Positions 7,488 to 16,696 are shown, counted from the stretch's first letter. The stretch: DNA of 41,388 nucleotides from Oscillospiraceae bacterium (GCA_902783255.1 CACZQB010000052.1:1-41388); one strand, 5' to 3'. Program-made: numbers and translations. The notes: generated by a model not told the origin, from the sequence alone.

Positions 7488-8576
7488 ATGAAAAAAAGCG
7501 TCAGAGATTATGTGAAAACGATCATCGTCTGCGCAATCCTTGCCGGAGCCGGATTTGTGCTTGACAGATTTCTCGGCATAACGTTTCCTCTTTTCGGTGT
7601 AAAAAGTCTGTCTGTCAATATCAGCTTTGTCCCGATTTTTCTTGCAGGTTTTCTCTACGGACCTGTCTGGGGCGCTCTTGTAGGCGGTGTGCAGGACCTT
7701 ATCTGTGTTCTTCTCGTTCCGCTCGGTCCGTTCATGCCGGGCATAACGCTGTCAACGATGCTTGCCGGCGCCATGGCAGGGATATTCAAAATGATTTTCA
7801 TGAAAGACGGAAAAATCAGGGAGTCAGATATCTCCGGTATGGGGAGGACGACTGGCGGAAAGATTTTTACCGCAGTTTTGTGCGTATTGGTCGCAGGATG
7901 CGCAGTTTTGCTTTTCATTCCATCATTTTTCGCAAAATTGCCGGACGGGGCGGAGGTTTCGCTTTCTGTATGGCAGGCACTTACCGGAACGGAAGAATAC
8001 AAGACCGTTTTCATTTCAGTATTGCAGTCGTTTGACAGCGGCAATACGGTACAGGCGGTTTATTCCGGACTTGAGGTCTCCGATACAGCCGCCGAAATAT
8101 GTCTGGGCTTCACATCTGCTTTGATATTTGAAGCCGTATCGCTTGCAGCGCATTTCTTCAAGCGTCGTCTTGCAGCTTTTCTCGCGTCTTTTGCCGGTTT
8201 TGTCCTGAGCGGTATTGCAGCTTTCACGCTTATACTTCAGGTTCCGAAAAAACTTGCGGCGACGAACATTTCCGTATCGGTCGGAGTCGTTCCGTATATC
8301 TTTGCCGCAATCGCCTGCGTTTTGCTTATTGCTATGATACTCAACAAAAGCGCAGCTCTCACAAAACTGTCGCTGTTCTGCCTTGTTGCATCCGCTGTGA
8401 CATCTATTCTCAATTCTTTCTGGATAAGCCTTGCATATACGTCAGTAAGCTTCTGGGTGTATCTTATTCCACGCCTTGCGGCAGCGCTTTTTATAGGTGT
8501 TCCCCTTTACACTGCAATACTGTGGCTGATACTTAAAAAAGTAGTGCCGTCGCTTAAAAAATCACATCTTTTGTAA
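7488..8576 (+). CDS. folT: folate ECF transporter S component FolT, with a large insertion
   Basis: This is the membrane S component expected to bind folate and pass it to the shared EcfA/A'/T energising module, which is not encoded here. Residues 1-104 match FolT: basic N-terminus, first helix, GVKSLSVNISFVPIFLAG, then FLYGPVWGALVGGVQDLI. Residues 290-350 also look like the FolT end (SILNSFWISLAY, YLIPRLAAALF). Between them lie about 180 extra residues (roughly 106-285) with three more hydrophobic segments and a soluble loop, so the protein has 362 residues against about 170-200 in typical S components. The frame is clean and no frameshift is visible. The start is fixed by GAGGT 7 bases upstream. 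The riboswitch directly above supports a folate substrate and predicts repression at high THF. Confidence 0.88.
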   Translation: MKKSVRDYVKTIIVCAILAGAGFVLDRFLGITFPLFGVKSLSVNISFVPIFLAGFLYGPVWGALVGGVQDLICVLLVPLGPFMPGITLSTMLAGAMAGIFKMIFMKDGKIRESDISGMGRTTGGKIFTAVLCVLVAGCAVLLFIPSFFAKLPDGAEVSLSVWQALTGTEEYKTVFISVLQSFDSGNTVQAVYSGLEVSDTAAEICLGFTSALIFEAVSLAAHFFKRRLAAFLASFAGFVLSGIAAFTLILQVPKKLAATNISVSVGVVPYIFAAIACVLLIAMILNKSAALTKLSLFCLVASAVTSILNSFWISLAYTSVSFWVYLIPRLAAALFIGVPLYTAILWLILKKVVPSLKKSHLL

Positions 8577-8616
8577 AGATTAATTTGAAATATCAAAATA
8601 AAAGGAGTATTATTAA

Positions 8617-10290
8617 ATGACAGTCATTCCATCTGATATCGAAATATCCAAATCCGCCGAGCTGTTTCCGATAAAAAAGATAGCGGAAAATGCGGGGTTC
8701 AAGGAAGAAGACCTCATCTATTACGGTCCGTATAAGGCAAAAATATCAGAAAAAGCCGTTCGCGAAAAGAAAAACAAAAACGGCAGACTTGTTCTTGTTA
8801 CCGCGATCAATCCCACACCTTTCGGAGAAGGAAAAACGACAACCACGATCGGTCTGGGCGATGCGCTCAATCTGTTGGGCAAAAATGCTGCGATCGCCCT
8901 CAGAGAACCGTCTCTCGGTCCCGTTTTCGGGCTTAAAGGAGGCGCGACAGGCGGCGGATACTCTCAGGTCGTTCCGATGGAAGATATCAATCTCCATTTT
9001 ACAGGTGACTTTCATGCAATAACATCAGCAAACAATCTGCTTTGCGCCATGATAGACAATCATATATATCAGGGCAACGAGCAGAATATAGACCCGAAGC
9101 GCATCATATTCCGCCGCGTTCTTGATATGAACGACCGCGCTCTTAGAAATATCGTTGTCGGCATGGGCAAACCTACCGACGGCGTTGTAAGACAGGACGG
9201 CTTTCAGATAACGGTTGCAAGCGAGGTAATGGCTGTTTTATGCCTTGCAGACGATATTGCGGATCTGAAAAAACGTCTCGGCAACATACATATAGCAAAC
9301 AGATTTGACGGCACACCCGTATATGCAAAAGACATAAACGCGCACGGTGCGATGGCTGCTCTTCTCAAAGACGCAATGCTGCCCAACCTCGTTCAGTCTA
9401 TCGGTCATTCACCCTGCTTCATTCACGGCGGTCCGTTTGCGAATATCGCCCACGGCTGCAACTCCGTAAGGGCAACGAGACTTGCTATGGACAGATTTGA
9501 TTACTGCATCACGGAAGCCGGATTCGGCTCTGACCTCGGCGCGGAGAAATTTCTCAATATCAAATGCAGAAGACTTGGCACGAGTCCGAAATGCATAGTT
9601 CTCGTTGCGACCGTTCGCGCGCTGAAATACAACGGCGGCGCACCATCCGATCAGAAAGGCGTTGAAAATCTCGAAGCGCTTGCAAAAGGCATGGATAATT
9701 TAAGAAAACACATTGAAAACCTTCGCGGATTCAATATCCCCGTTGTCGTTGCGCTTAATGTTTTCAATACCGATACCGAAGCAGAAAAGGAAATGGTAAA
9801 AAAAGCATGCGTTGAATGCGGGGCCGAATTTGCATATTCTTACGCACACGCTCAGGGCGGAAAAGGCGCAGTTGAGCTTGCCGAAAAAGTCGTGGCGGCG
9901 TGCGAGCTGCCTTCAGAGATCAGATATACATACGATATAAACGATTCGGTTGAAAATAAAATAAAAGCCGTTGCGAAAACGATTTACGGCGCAGCAGGAG
10001 TGAACTTTACCGCCGCAGCCAAAAAGACAATAGAAGAGATCAACGCTCTCGGCATGTCGTCACTTCCTATTTGCGTAGCAAAAACGCAGTATTCTTTCTC
10101 GGACGATCCTAAACTTCTTTGCCGTCCCAAAGATTTCACCATTACAGTAAGAGACGTAAAACTCAGTTCCGGCGCGGGATTCATCGTTGTATATCTCGGC
10201 GATATCCTCACTATGCCCGGTCTGCCCAAAGTTCCCGCAGCCAACGCCATTGATATCGACAACGACGGCAATATCGTAGGTCTGTTCTGA
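8617..10290 (+). CDS. fhs: formate--tetrahydrofolate ligase
   Basis: This cytoplasmic enzyme makes 10-formyl-THF from formate, THF and ATP, feeding one-carbon units to purine, Met-tRNA and glycine/serine metabolism. It has 557 residues, the normal length. The ATP-binding P-loop TPFGEGKT is at residues 67-74, followed by the conserved [20 protein letters not shown] region and the [15 protein letters not shown] and [14 protein letters not shown] blocks. AAAGGAG lies 9 bases before the ATG. It follows folT by 40 bases with no promoter or terminator between them, so it should be on the riboswitch transcript, linking folate import with one-carbon activation. The identification is secure. Confidence 0.97.
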   Translation: MTVIPSDIEISKSAELFPIKKIAENAGFKEEDLIYYGPYKAKISEKAVREKKNKNGRLVLVTAINPTPFGEGKTTTTIGLGDALNLLGKNAAIALREPSLGPVFGLKGGATGGGYSQVVPMEDINLHFTGDFHAITSANNLLCAMIDNHIYQGNEQNIDPKRIIFRRVLDMNDRALRNIVVGMGKPTDGVVRQDGFQITVASEVMAVLCLADDIADLKKRLGNIHIANRFDGTPVYAKDINAHGAMAALLKDAMLPNLVQSIGHSPCFIHGGPFANIAHGCNSVRATRLAMDRFDYCITEAGFGSDLGAEKFLNIKCRRLGTSPKCIVLVATVRALKYNGGAPSDQKGVENLEALAKGMDNLRKHIENLRGFNIPVVVALNVFNTDTEAEKEMVKKACVECGAEFAYSYAHAQGGKGAVELAEKVVAACELPSEIRYTYDINDSVENKIKAVAKTIYGAAGVNFTAAAKKTIEEINALGMSSLPICVAKTQYSFSDDPKLLCRPKDFTITVRDVKLSSGAGFIVVYLGDILTMPGLPKVPAANAIDIDNDGNIVGLF

Positions 10291-10303
10291 TACTTGTTTT
10301 AAC

Positions 10304-10783
10304 ATGAGCAAAAAAGACGATAAAACAAACGTTATGCGCATTCTTGAGCAAAGCGGAAAGGAATTTGAAAGTTTTGCATATACTCAGGAAGCCGCCAATG
10401 CAGCTGAAATTGCCGTAATACTCGGTCAGGATCCCGAATCTCTTTTCAAAACGCTCGTTGCGGTAGGAAAAAGCAAAAATCATTATGTTTTTATGATCCC
10501 TTCCTGCGAAGAGCTCGATCTGAAAAAAGCGGCAGCAGCAGCAAAAGAAAAATCCATGGAAATGATCCCGCAAAAGGAGCTTTTGCCTCTTACAGGTTAT
10601 ATTCACGGGGGATGTTCTCCGATAGGTATGAAAAAGCAGTTTGATACATTTATCGACGAAACATCTGTGCTCTTCGATAAGATATGTTTTTCGGGCGGCA
10701 AAGTGGGTTTCATGGTAAAAATGAGAGTCTCAGACCTGCACGAGATCATCGATCTCAAAACAGCTGATCTTACAAAACGATAA
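10304..10783 (+). CDS. ybaK: YbaK/EbsC-type Cys-tRNA(Pro)/aminoacyl-tRNA deacylase
   Basis: This 159-residue single-domain protein hydrolyses misacylated tRNA, typically Cys-tRNA(Pro), as a trans-editing factor. Family landmarks are the N-terminal NVMRILEQSG helix, FKTLVAVG followed by a MIPSCEELDLKKAA segment carrying the conserved lysine, and the GYIHGGCSPIGMKKQ loop, which is diagnostic for YbaK. It starts 13 bases after fhs. No clear Shine-Dalgarno precedes its ATG, so it may be translated by coupling to fhs or at a low level. It is the last gene before the terminator at 10792, so it probably ends the folT operon. Confidence 0.92.
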   Translation: MSKKDDKTNVMRILEQSGKEFESFAYTQEAANAAEIAVILGQDPESLFKTLVAVGKSKNHYVFMIPSCEELDLKKAAAAAKEKSMEMIPQKELLPLTGYIHGGCSPIGMKKQFDTFIDETSVLFDKICFSGGKVGFMVKMRVSDLHEIIDLKTADLTKR

Positions 10784-10791
10784 AATCATTC

Positions 10792-10817
10792 AAAAGCCGT
10801 GTGAAAATGCGGCTTTT
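10792..10817 (+). terminator. intrinsic terminator of the folT-fhs-ybaK operon
   Basis: AAAAGCCG (10792-10799) pairs with CGGCTTTT (10810-10817) around a 10-base loop, followed by TGTTTTTATTT. It begins 9 bases after the ybaK stop codon. Confidence 0.85.
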
Positions 10818-10869
10818 TGTTTTTATTTAGTATCGATCAGTATTTTTAAATATAAAATATCATCATCTA

Positions 10870-10898
10870 TTGACAAAATGCATCAAATGATGTATACT
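10870..10898 (+). promoter_or_regulatory. strong promoter upstream of the structured RNA
   Basis: Perfect TTGACA (10870-10875), a 17-base spacer and TATACT (10893-10898). It lies about 200 bases before the Asp23-family gene, with transcription start predicted near 10905. Confidence 0.75.
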
Positions 10899-10904
10899 TA
10901 TAAT

Positions 10905-10997
10905 GATATATTGTTGCGTTAACAACCGATAGGCTGATTTCCACGGAGGCGGTTTTATCGGTTTGTAAAAGAAAGTTTCTACAATCTTTACTTTTTA
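10905..10997 (+). ncRNA. candidate structured leader or small RNA
   Basis: The transcript from the promoter at 10870 would contain a small hairpin (GTTG/CAAC, about 10912-10926). Alternatively, an 8-bp perfect stem forms between AACCGATA (10924-10931) and TATCGGTT (10956-10963) around a 24-base G/C-rich loop, unusual in this AT-rich gap. Next comes a weak hairpin (TTGTA 10963-10967 with TACAA 10980-10984) and then CTTTTTAT, a poor terminator-like tail. A second consensus promoter lies immediately after it. I do not recognise a known riboswitch class. It could be a regulatory leader of the downstream gene or a short independent RNA of roughly 90-100 bases. Confidence 0.3.
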
Positions 10998-11001
10998 TAT
11001 G

Positions 11002-11030
11002 TTGTAATAATACAATTTGTATAGTATAAT
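11002..11030 (+). promoter_or_regulatory. second promoter, proximal to the Asp23-family gene
   Basis: TTGTAA (11002-11007), a 17-base spacer and TATAAT (11025-11030). Transcription start is predicted near 11037, 64 bases before the ATG at 11101, which has a full AAGGAGG site (11087-11093). Confidence 0.65.
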
Positions 11031-11100
11031 GTAATGTAAACCGTTTTTTATAAAGCATTGCTGGAAATATATACGAATAATTTTTTAAGGAGGACTGAAA

Positions 11101-11448
11101 ATGCTCAGACTCGATAACGAAAACGGAATAATCGCAGTAGACGACGCCGTAATATCAAACATTGTATCTATCGTTGCCGGAAACTGCTTCGGCATATCCG
11201 GTATGACTGCTAAAAACATAACCGAGGAATTCTGGGAGCTTGTTCGCAGGGATCCGAGCGATAAAGGAATTTCCGTTCGCTGCAATGGAAACACCATAGA
11301 AGTAGATCTTCACATCATGGTCCTTTACGGAGTGAATATCCCGGCTATCACAGACAGCATATCGCATAAAATAACCTATACTCTTGAAGAAATGACGGGC
11401 TTTAAGGTAAGCGCGGTCAATATTTATGTTGACTCCGTTACAAAATAA
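11101..11448 (+). CDS. Asp23/Gls24-family envelope stress protein (YloU-like)
   Basis: This is a 115-residue cytoplasmic protein of the Asp23 (DUF322) family. The family core is visible: GIIAVDDAVISNIVSIVAG, FGISGM, then a beta-rich half with GISVRCNGNTIEVDLHIMVLYGVNIP and the C-terminal VSAVNIYVDSV. Family members associate with membrane partners or the division/envelope machinery and respond to envelope stress. This short, single-domain form is the YloU type, which is regularly found directly upstream of the FakA/YloV gene, as here (44 bases apart). AAGGAGG precedes the ATG by 7 bases. Two promoters and a structured RNA upstream suggest elaborate control. Confidence 0.9.
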   Translation: MLRLDNENGIIAVDDAVISNIVSIVAGNCFGISGMTAKNITEEFWELVRRDPSDKGISVRCNGNTIEVDLHIMVLYGVNIPAITDSISHKITYTLEEMTGFKVSAVNIYVDSVTK

Positions 11449-11492
11449 ACTGATCTACAATACAGAATTCTGAGAATGAGGTTTTCTACAAA

Positions 11493-13121
11493 ATGATAAA
11501 CGGTCATATTTTTCGCGATATGGTGCTTTCTGCTGCCAACGCGATTGATAACGAAAAAGAAAAAATAAACAGTCTGAATGTTTTTCCCGTTCCCGACGGA
11601 GATACGGGCATCAATATGAGTCTCACAATGCAGGCGGCAAAAAAGAATCTTATGTCTTTTGACGGCGATCTTTCCCGCTGTGCGGATATCGTAGCTTCTT
11701 CTCTTCTTAGAGGCGCGCGGGGCAATTCGGGCGTTATTCTTTCTCTTTTCTTCAGAGGGATGGCAAAAGAATTGAAGGGGCTGAAGGAAGCCGGAACAGC
11801 TGACATGGCGCGTTCATTCAAAAACGGCGTTGATTCGGCATACAAAGCCGTAAGACATCCGACTGAAGGAACGATCCTCACGGTTATGCGTCTTTCTGCA
11901 GACGCGGCTCTCGAAAACTCCGAAACAAACGATGATATGCTTTCATTTTTTGAATGTGTATACAATACTGCCGAAGAAACACTCGCAAAAACCCCGGAAC
12001 TTCTGCCTGTTCTTAAACAGGCCAAGGTCGTTGATGCCGGCGGCAAAGGTTTTATCACTATTTTCGGCGGTATGATCTCTGTTCTTCGCGGTGAAGGAAT
12101 CGTAGAACAGATGCAGACGGAAAAGACAGAACAGGCCGCTTCCTTTGACGAATTTAAAACCGAAGATATTAAATATTCATACTGCACTGAGTGCATTGTC
12201 GAAAAGAAAAAAGATATTACCGATGCAGATGTGGACGCATTCGGCAAATTTGTTGGTTCTGCAGGTGACAGCGATGTTTTTGTTGACGACGAAGAGATCA
12301 TAAAAGTGCATGTTCATACAAATGATCCCGGCAAAGTTCTTTCCGCAGCTCTTGCGTGCGGAGCTCTTATCACAGTCAAAGTCGAAAATATGAAAATTCA
12401 GCATACAAACGTTATTGAAAAACAGGCATCCGAAAAAGAGCATGAAAAAGTTGCCGCCCCCGAAAAGAAATACGGGTTTGTCTCCGTTGCGGCAGGCGAA
12501 GGACTGTGCAGTGTGTTCAGAGATCTCGGCGCGGACGTAATAGTTGAGGGCGGACAGACAATGAATCCTTCCACCGAAGACATTATTTCCGCAATAAACA
12601 AAACACCGAGCGAAGTTGTGTTTGTGCTGCCTAACAATAAAAACATTTATATGGCGGCAAAACAGGCGGGAGAAATGGTTGAGGATAAGACAGTAATAGT
12701 TATCCGCACAAAATCTGTTCCTCAGGGCATTTCTGCTATGCTTGCGTTTGATGAAAGCGCAGATGTTGAAGAAAATACCGCCAATATGAAAGAGGCAAAA
12801 GACCGTGTTGTTACTGCAAGCGTTACTTTTGCTGCGCGCGATTCCGTATTTGAAAACAATCAGATCCGCGCAGGACAGCATCTCGGTCTTGTAAACGGCG
12901 ATGTAAAATATGTTGAAAACAGTTGCGGCGAATGTATAGACAAGATCGCAGGCGATATTTCGGGCTACTCTTGCATCACAGTCTTTTACGGAGCGGATGT
13001 TGCCGAAAAAGACGCAGAGAAAATGTGCGACAGGTTGAGATCCCTTCTTCCCGAAGATACCGAAGTAGTCCTTGTCAACGGCGGACAGCCTGTATATTTC
13101 TACCTCATATCCGCAGAATAA
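11493..13121 (+). CDS. fakA: fatty acid kinase subunit FakA (DAK2/DhaL domain, YloV)
   Basis: FakA phosphorylates fatty acids bound to a FakB (DegV-family) carrier, allowing exogenous fatty acids to enter phospholipid synthesis. The protein has 542 residues, normal for the family. The N-terminal DhaL domain (about 1-200) has the Mg-ATP binding signature VFPVPDGDTGINMSLTM and the LLRGARGNSGVILS loop. The middle domain has YSYCTECIVE, matching the family's conserved YCTEF-type element. The C-terminal part (about 320-542) resembles the DegV-like fold described for YloV proteins. No fakB is present in the window, so its partner must be elsewhere. It is the second gene of the operon starting at 11101, with a GAGG site before the ATG. 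Confidence 0.9.
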   Translation: MINGHIFRDMVLSAANAIDNEKEKINSLNVFPVPDGDTGINMSLTMQAAKKNLMSFDGDLSRCADIVASSLLRGARGNSGVILSLFFRGMAKELKGLKEAGTADMARSFKNGVDSAYKAVRHPTEGTILTVMRLSADAALENSETNDDMLSFFECVYNTAEETLAKTPELLPVLKQAKVVDAGGKGFITIFGGMISVLRGEGIVEQMQTEKTEQAASFDEFKTEDIKYSYCTECIVEKKKDITDADVDAFGKFVGSAGDSDVFVDDEEIIKVHVHTNDPGKVLSAALACGALITVKVENMKIQHTNVIEKQASEKEHEKVAAPEKKYGFVSVAAGEGLCSVFRDLGADVIVEGGQTMNPSTEDIISAINKTPSEVVFVLPNNKNIYMAAKQAGEMVEDKTVIVIRTKSVPQGISAMLAFDESADVEENTANMKEAKDRVVTASVTFAARDSVFENNQIRAGQHLGLVNGDVKYVENSCGECIDKIAGDISGYSCITVFYGADVAEKDAEKMCDRLRSLLPEDTEVVLVNGGQPVYFYLISAE

Positions 13122-13143
13122 TCTTCCAAACGGAAAAACAGAC

Positions 13144-14550
13144 ATGAAAAAGCTTTTCGTTGTTCTCCTTCTGCTTTTTTGCGCGGTTGCAACCGCTTCC
13201 TGCGCGCAGACCAATATAGAGGACCTCATCGCTCTCCCCGAAACCGGAATGTTTGAGCAGCGCATACGCAACAAACTTCTGGAGGTCGAAGCCGATGATG
13301 TCTCTCTCGTTTTTGCGCTCAGAGGGCAGACACAGAATCCGATAAGCTTTTTTGACATAAACGGAGACGGCTCCGATGAAATAATTGTTTTATACAGAAG
13401 TTTCAAGGCTCATCCGAGTTCCGGAGATACGGCAAATATTCATATTTTTACCGAAAAAAACGGCGTCATAACATCCCTCTTCGATATAGTGGGCGCAGGA
13501 AGCGGAATTGACAAAATAGAATTCGTGGATTTTAACGGCGACGGCATTTCGGAGCTTGTTGTCGGATATATAGCGGCATACGATTCGTCTACAATGCTTT
13601 ATGTTTACGAATTTGACTTTGTCAATAAACGCGCAGACAATACCGTATCGAGAAGGTATTCCGAATTTGTTGCAACAGATCTTAACGGCGACGGACATAC
13701 CGATCTTGTTTCAGCAACATACAAATCACTTGACAGCGTTGCATACGCAAGTTTTTTCAATTACGATCCGTTCGATAAATGCGTAAAGGAGTCAAGCGTT
13801 ACCGCAAAACTATCGTTCAGTCTAAGTCCGTTCGCCATGATTCCGTTCAGAGCCGAAAACGGCAAGAATGCGGTCGTTTTAACATCACGCTACGGAACGA
13901 TGCTTCTTACAAACGAAATAATTGTTTGGGATGACGAAAAAAATCAGATAGAAAATATTTCTTACGACGCTTCCGCCGGCAGAAAACAGATAGCGTATAT
14001 GAATACCGATTACTGCTCGCTCGGCGAATACCTCCCCACAGATATAGACGGAGACGGCACTCTTGAAATACCGATCTGCCGGTTTTTTGATGAAGACGCA
14101 GCGTCTTTGGCGCTGACAAGCTGGCAGGAGGCTCTTCTTTACCCGTATACATGGTACACATTCACGGGAGACGGGCTGAAAGCCGATTTTACGTCGTATA
14201 TCAACAGCGAACGCAGCTATATTTTTGTTTTGCGCGACGAAGCTGCATATGAAGGCATAAAGGCGTACCTGAATTATAACAACGATTTATATTTTTACTA
14301 TGTTGCCGAAGAAAGCTACACATTCCCCGTATTCGGTGTTGATCAGAGAATACTTCTTTTCAGCGTTCAGAGTTCAACATCCGCTCCTCAGTTTGATGAA
14401 AACCATATTTTTCTCTATTATTCTGAGGCAACGGGCGAATACTTTACTCTTGTGAAAGCTGAAATACCGGAAGACGCAAAACAGTTTATGCCGTCTTCAG
14501 AAGTTCTTACAAATGCTTTCAGACCGGCAACCGTAACTGTGGGACATTGA
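13144..14550 (+). CDS. lipoprotein with FG-GAP/VCBS-like Ca-binding repeats
   Basis: This encodes about 468 residues. A type II signal peptide ends in the lipobox TASC, with Cys20 as the predicted lipid-modified residue, so the mature protein sits on the outer face of the membrane. Four DxNGDGxxE/D loops are visible (about residues 71-79, 129-137, 179-187 and 300-308), the calcium-binding loop seen in FG-GAP/VCBS beta-propeller repeats. I recognise no enzyme domain. The start at 13144 gives the proper signal peptide; the frame is open from 13072, but that would overlap fakA. It lies between fakA and a two-component system with gaps of 22 and 16 bases, so it could supply an extracytoplasmic input to the sensor kinase. 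That link is inference only. Confidence 0.8.
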   Translation: MKKLFVVLLLLFCAVATASCAQTNIEDLIALPETGMFEQRIRNKLLEVEADDVSLVFALRGQTQNPISFFDINGDGSDEIIVLYRSFKAHPSSGDTANIHIFTEKNGVITSLFDIVGAGSGIDKIEFVDFNGDGISELVVGYIAAYDSSTMLYVYEFDFVNKRADNTVSRRYSEFVATDLNGDGHTDLVSATYKSLDSVAYASFFNYDPFDKCVKESSVTAKLSFSLSPFAMIPFRAENGKNAVVLTSRYGTMLLTNEIIVWDDEKNQIENISYDASAGRKQIAYMNTDYCSLGEYLPTDIDGDGTLEIPICRFFDEDAASLALTSWQEALLYPYTWYTFTGDGLKADFTSYINSERSYIFVLRDEAAYEGIKAYLNYNNDLYFYYVAEESYTFPVFGVDQRILLFSVQSSTSAPQFDENHIFLYYSEATGEYFTLVKAEIPEDAKQFMPSSEVLTNAFRPATVTVGH

Positions 14551-14566
14551 AAGGAGGCATATTTCC

Positions 14567-15268
14567 GTGAAAAAAATACTGATCCTTGAAGATGAGATGT
14601 CTATACGCGATTTTATCGTCTTCAATTTCAAAAGAGCAGGGTATGAGGTGTTTGAGGCAGGAAGCGGCAATGAAGCGCTTGCAGTTTTTGCGGCGCATCC
14701 CGATATAACACTTGCGGTCCTTGACGTAATGCTGCCGGATATCGACGGATTTGAGGTGTGCAGAAAACTGCGCGCACAAAACAGAACAATGGGAATAATC
14801 ATGCTTTCCGCAAAAGATCTCGATGAAGATGTTCTTTCCGGATTTATTTCCGGCGCAGACGATTATGTGAAAAAACCAGTCAGCGCATCCGTTCTCGTCG
14901 CAAAAGTGGACGCATTATACAGACGTATCTCCTCTGCCGCAGCATCGCAGAACGAAACACCCGCGAAAGCTTCGGAGGTCTTTGTGCTCGACGATAAAGA
15001 ACGTGTCGCCACAAAAAACGGTCAGCCTCTCGATCTTACTCCAAATGAATTCAGCATTTTAAAATATTTCATAGAGCATCCGGATGTCGTTGTCACAAGA
15101 GACGATATCCTTCAGGCCGTATGGGGGTATAATTTCAACGGCGACGCCGATATCGTAAACGTAAATATCACACGACTGAGAAAGAAAATAGAGGATAAGC
15201 CTTCAAAACCCGATTTTCTGCAGACTTCCTGGGGTAAAGGTTATATCTGGAAAACGAGTGAACAATGA
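14567..15268 (+). CDS. OmpR/PhoB-family response regulator
   Basis: This is a 233-residue DNA-binding regulator. The receiver domain (1-120) has the acidic pocket E8-D9, the phospho-acceptor D53 in VLDVMLPDIDG, and K102 in DDYVKKP. The C-terminal winged helix (about 140-230) has the typical LTPNEFSILKYF, a VVTRDDILQAVWG segment and the VNVNITRLRKKI recognition helix. The start codon is GTG at 14567, preceded by AAGGAGG 9 bases upstream, and no better ATG exists. Its stop overlaps the kinase start by four bases, so the pair is translationally coupled. Target genes cannot be named; autoregulation or control of neighbouring envelope genes would be usual. Confidence 0.95.
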   Translation: MKKILILEDEMSIRDFIVFNFKRAGYEVFEAGSGNEALAVFAAHPDITLAVLDVMLPDIDGFEVCRKLRAQNRTMGIIMLSAKDLDEDVLSGFISGADDYVKKPVSASVLVAKVDALYRRISSAAASQNETPAKASEVFVLDDKERVATKNGQPLDLTPNEFSILKYFIEHPDVVVTRDDILQAVWGYNFNGDADIVNVNITRLRKKIEDKPSKPDFLQTSWGKGYIWKTSEQ

Positions 15269-16662
15269 AACTGTTTCATGCGGATATAACGTTTCGCTGG
15301 TTCAGATCGGTTTTTTCGTTTGTTCTGCTGCTGCTTGCCGCTGTTGAACTTGTAATCCTGTTTTTTATAAACAGCACGCTTTACAGCAGCGTTGAAACAT
15401 ATCTTGACCGCAGAAACGAGATCAACACCGGCATTTTCGGCACCCTTATTGCCGAGAATCAAAACGATATATACAAAGCGTCCAGTAAATTTATGACTTC
15501 CGCAAGAAGTGACGGCAACGTACGTTTTGAGATTTACGACAGTGCAGGCAGAAATTTTCTTTCGTCTGACGGCTTTACTTCAAAAACAATTTGCGATATT
15601 TCACAGGCAGACGGCAAAAAGACAATTGCGAACGACGAAAACACGGGCGAAAGGCTGATGATTCTCAATGCGCCGTTGCGCAACAGCGGCGGTTCGGTGT
15701 GCGGTTCGGTAAAATACATAGTATCTCTTGAAAATGTATTCAACCTTCAGATCATTTATTCGGTAGTATCGCTTGCTGCGGTAGTTTTCGTTGCTTTTCT
15801 CGTTTTTTTGTCAGGACAGTATTTTATCCAGTCCATAGTCAAACCCGTAAATACCATAATCGACTCAGCGCAGAAAATTGCAAAAGGCGACTTTTCAATC
15901 AGAACTCAGAAAAAATACGACGATGAGATAGGCAAGCTTTCGGATGCCATAAACAATATGGCGCAGGAGCTTTCCAAGATAGATATGCTGAAAAACGAGT
16001 TTATATCGTCTGTATCTCACGAGCTTCGAACACCGCTCACCGCTATAAGAGGCTGGAACGAGACCATTTCGACATGCGATCCCGAAACGGACGGAGAGGT
16101 AATAAAAAAAGGTCTTTCCGTTATCGATGCCGAAACAGACCGTCTCGGCAGAATGATAGAAGAACTGCTTGACTATTCAAAAATACAAAGCGGAAGATTT
16201 ACGATCTCCAAATCTCGCATCAATCTTTTTACGCTGCTTCTTGATACGCTTGATATATATTCTCAAAAAGCGTCGTCTGCAGGTATACAGATAAAATACG
16301 ACACACCCGCCTTTGAGCCTGTTTGTCAGGGCGACCCGAACAGAATAAAGCAGGTGTTTATAAATGTTCTTGACAATGCGGTAAAGCATTCTCCGAAAAA
16401 CAGTTCCGTAGAAATATACATTCTCAAAGGTCCGGGAACTTACTCCGTTATTTTCAAAGATCACGGCAGCGGTATAAAAAAAGAGGAGCTGCCTTTTATC
16501 AAAGACAGGTTTTATAAGGGTTCTTCCACAAAACCCGGTTCGGGCCTCGGACTTTCGATCTGCGACGAAATAATCAATCTTCACGGAGGCACTCTTGATA
16601 TAGACAGCGCGGAATCCGAAGGCACGACCGTTGCGATTACGCTGCCTGTAACAATGAACTGA
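15265..16662 (+). CDS. membrane sensor histidine kinase
   Basis: This is a 465-residue class I (PhoR/WalK-like) sensor kinase. Order: transmembrane helix 1 (about 13-36), an extracytoplasmic domain of about 125 residues, helix 2 (about 162-188), a HAMP linker, the dimerisation/phospho-acceptor domain with H252 in FISSVSHELRTPLTAIRGW, and a HATPase domain. The HATPase domain has an N-box (VFINVLDNAVKHS), a G1 box (KDHGSGI) and a G2 box (GSGLGLSICDEI). The signal is unknown. The ATG lies in the ATGA overlap with the response regulator. The two form a complete system directly after an extracellular lipoprotein gene. Confidence 0.95.
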   Translation: MKLFHADITFRWFRSVFSFVLLLLAAVELVILFFINSTLYSSVETYLDRRNEINTGIFGTLIAENQNDIYKASSKFMTSARSDGNVRFEIYDSAGRNFLSSDGFTSKTICDISQADGKKTIANDENTGERLMILNAPLRNSGGSVCGSVKYIVSLENVFNLQIIYSVVSLAAVVFVAFLVFLSGQYFIQSIVKPVNTIIDSAQKIAKGDFSIRTQKKYDDEIGKLSDAINNMAQELSKIDMLKNEFISSVSHELRTPLTAIRGWNETISTCDPETDGEVIKKGLSVIDAETDRLGRMIEELLDYSKIQSGRFTISKSRINLFTLLLDTLDIYSQKASSAGIQIKYDTPAFEPVCQGDPNRIKQVFINVLDNAVKHSPKNSSVEIYILKGPGTYSVIFKDHGSGIKKEELPFIKDRFYKGSSTKPGSGLGLSICDEIINLHGGTLDIDSAESEGTTVAITLPVTMN

Positions 16663-16696
16663 TAAAAAAAACTATTCAAAGGATTTTATATAACAA

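Noticed and set aside
12177..13406. A 409-codon open frame on the minus strand
   Set aside because: It runs antisense across fakA and the start of the FG-GAP lipoprotein, has a Cys/Phe/Asn-rich low-quality translation, no ribosome binding site and no domain. It is a mirror of the codon bias of the real genes.
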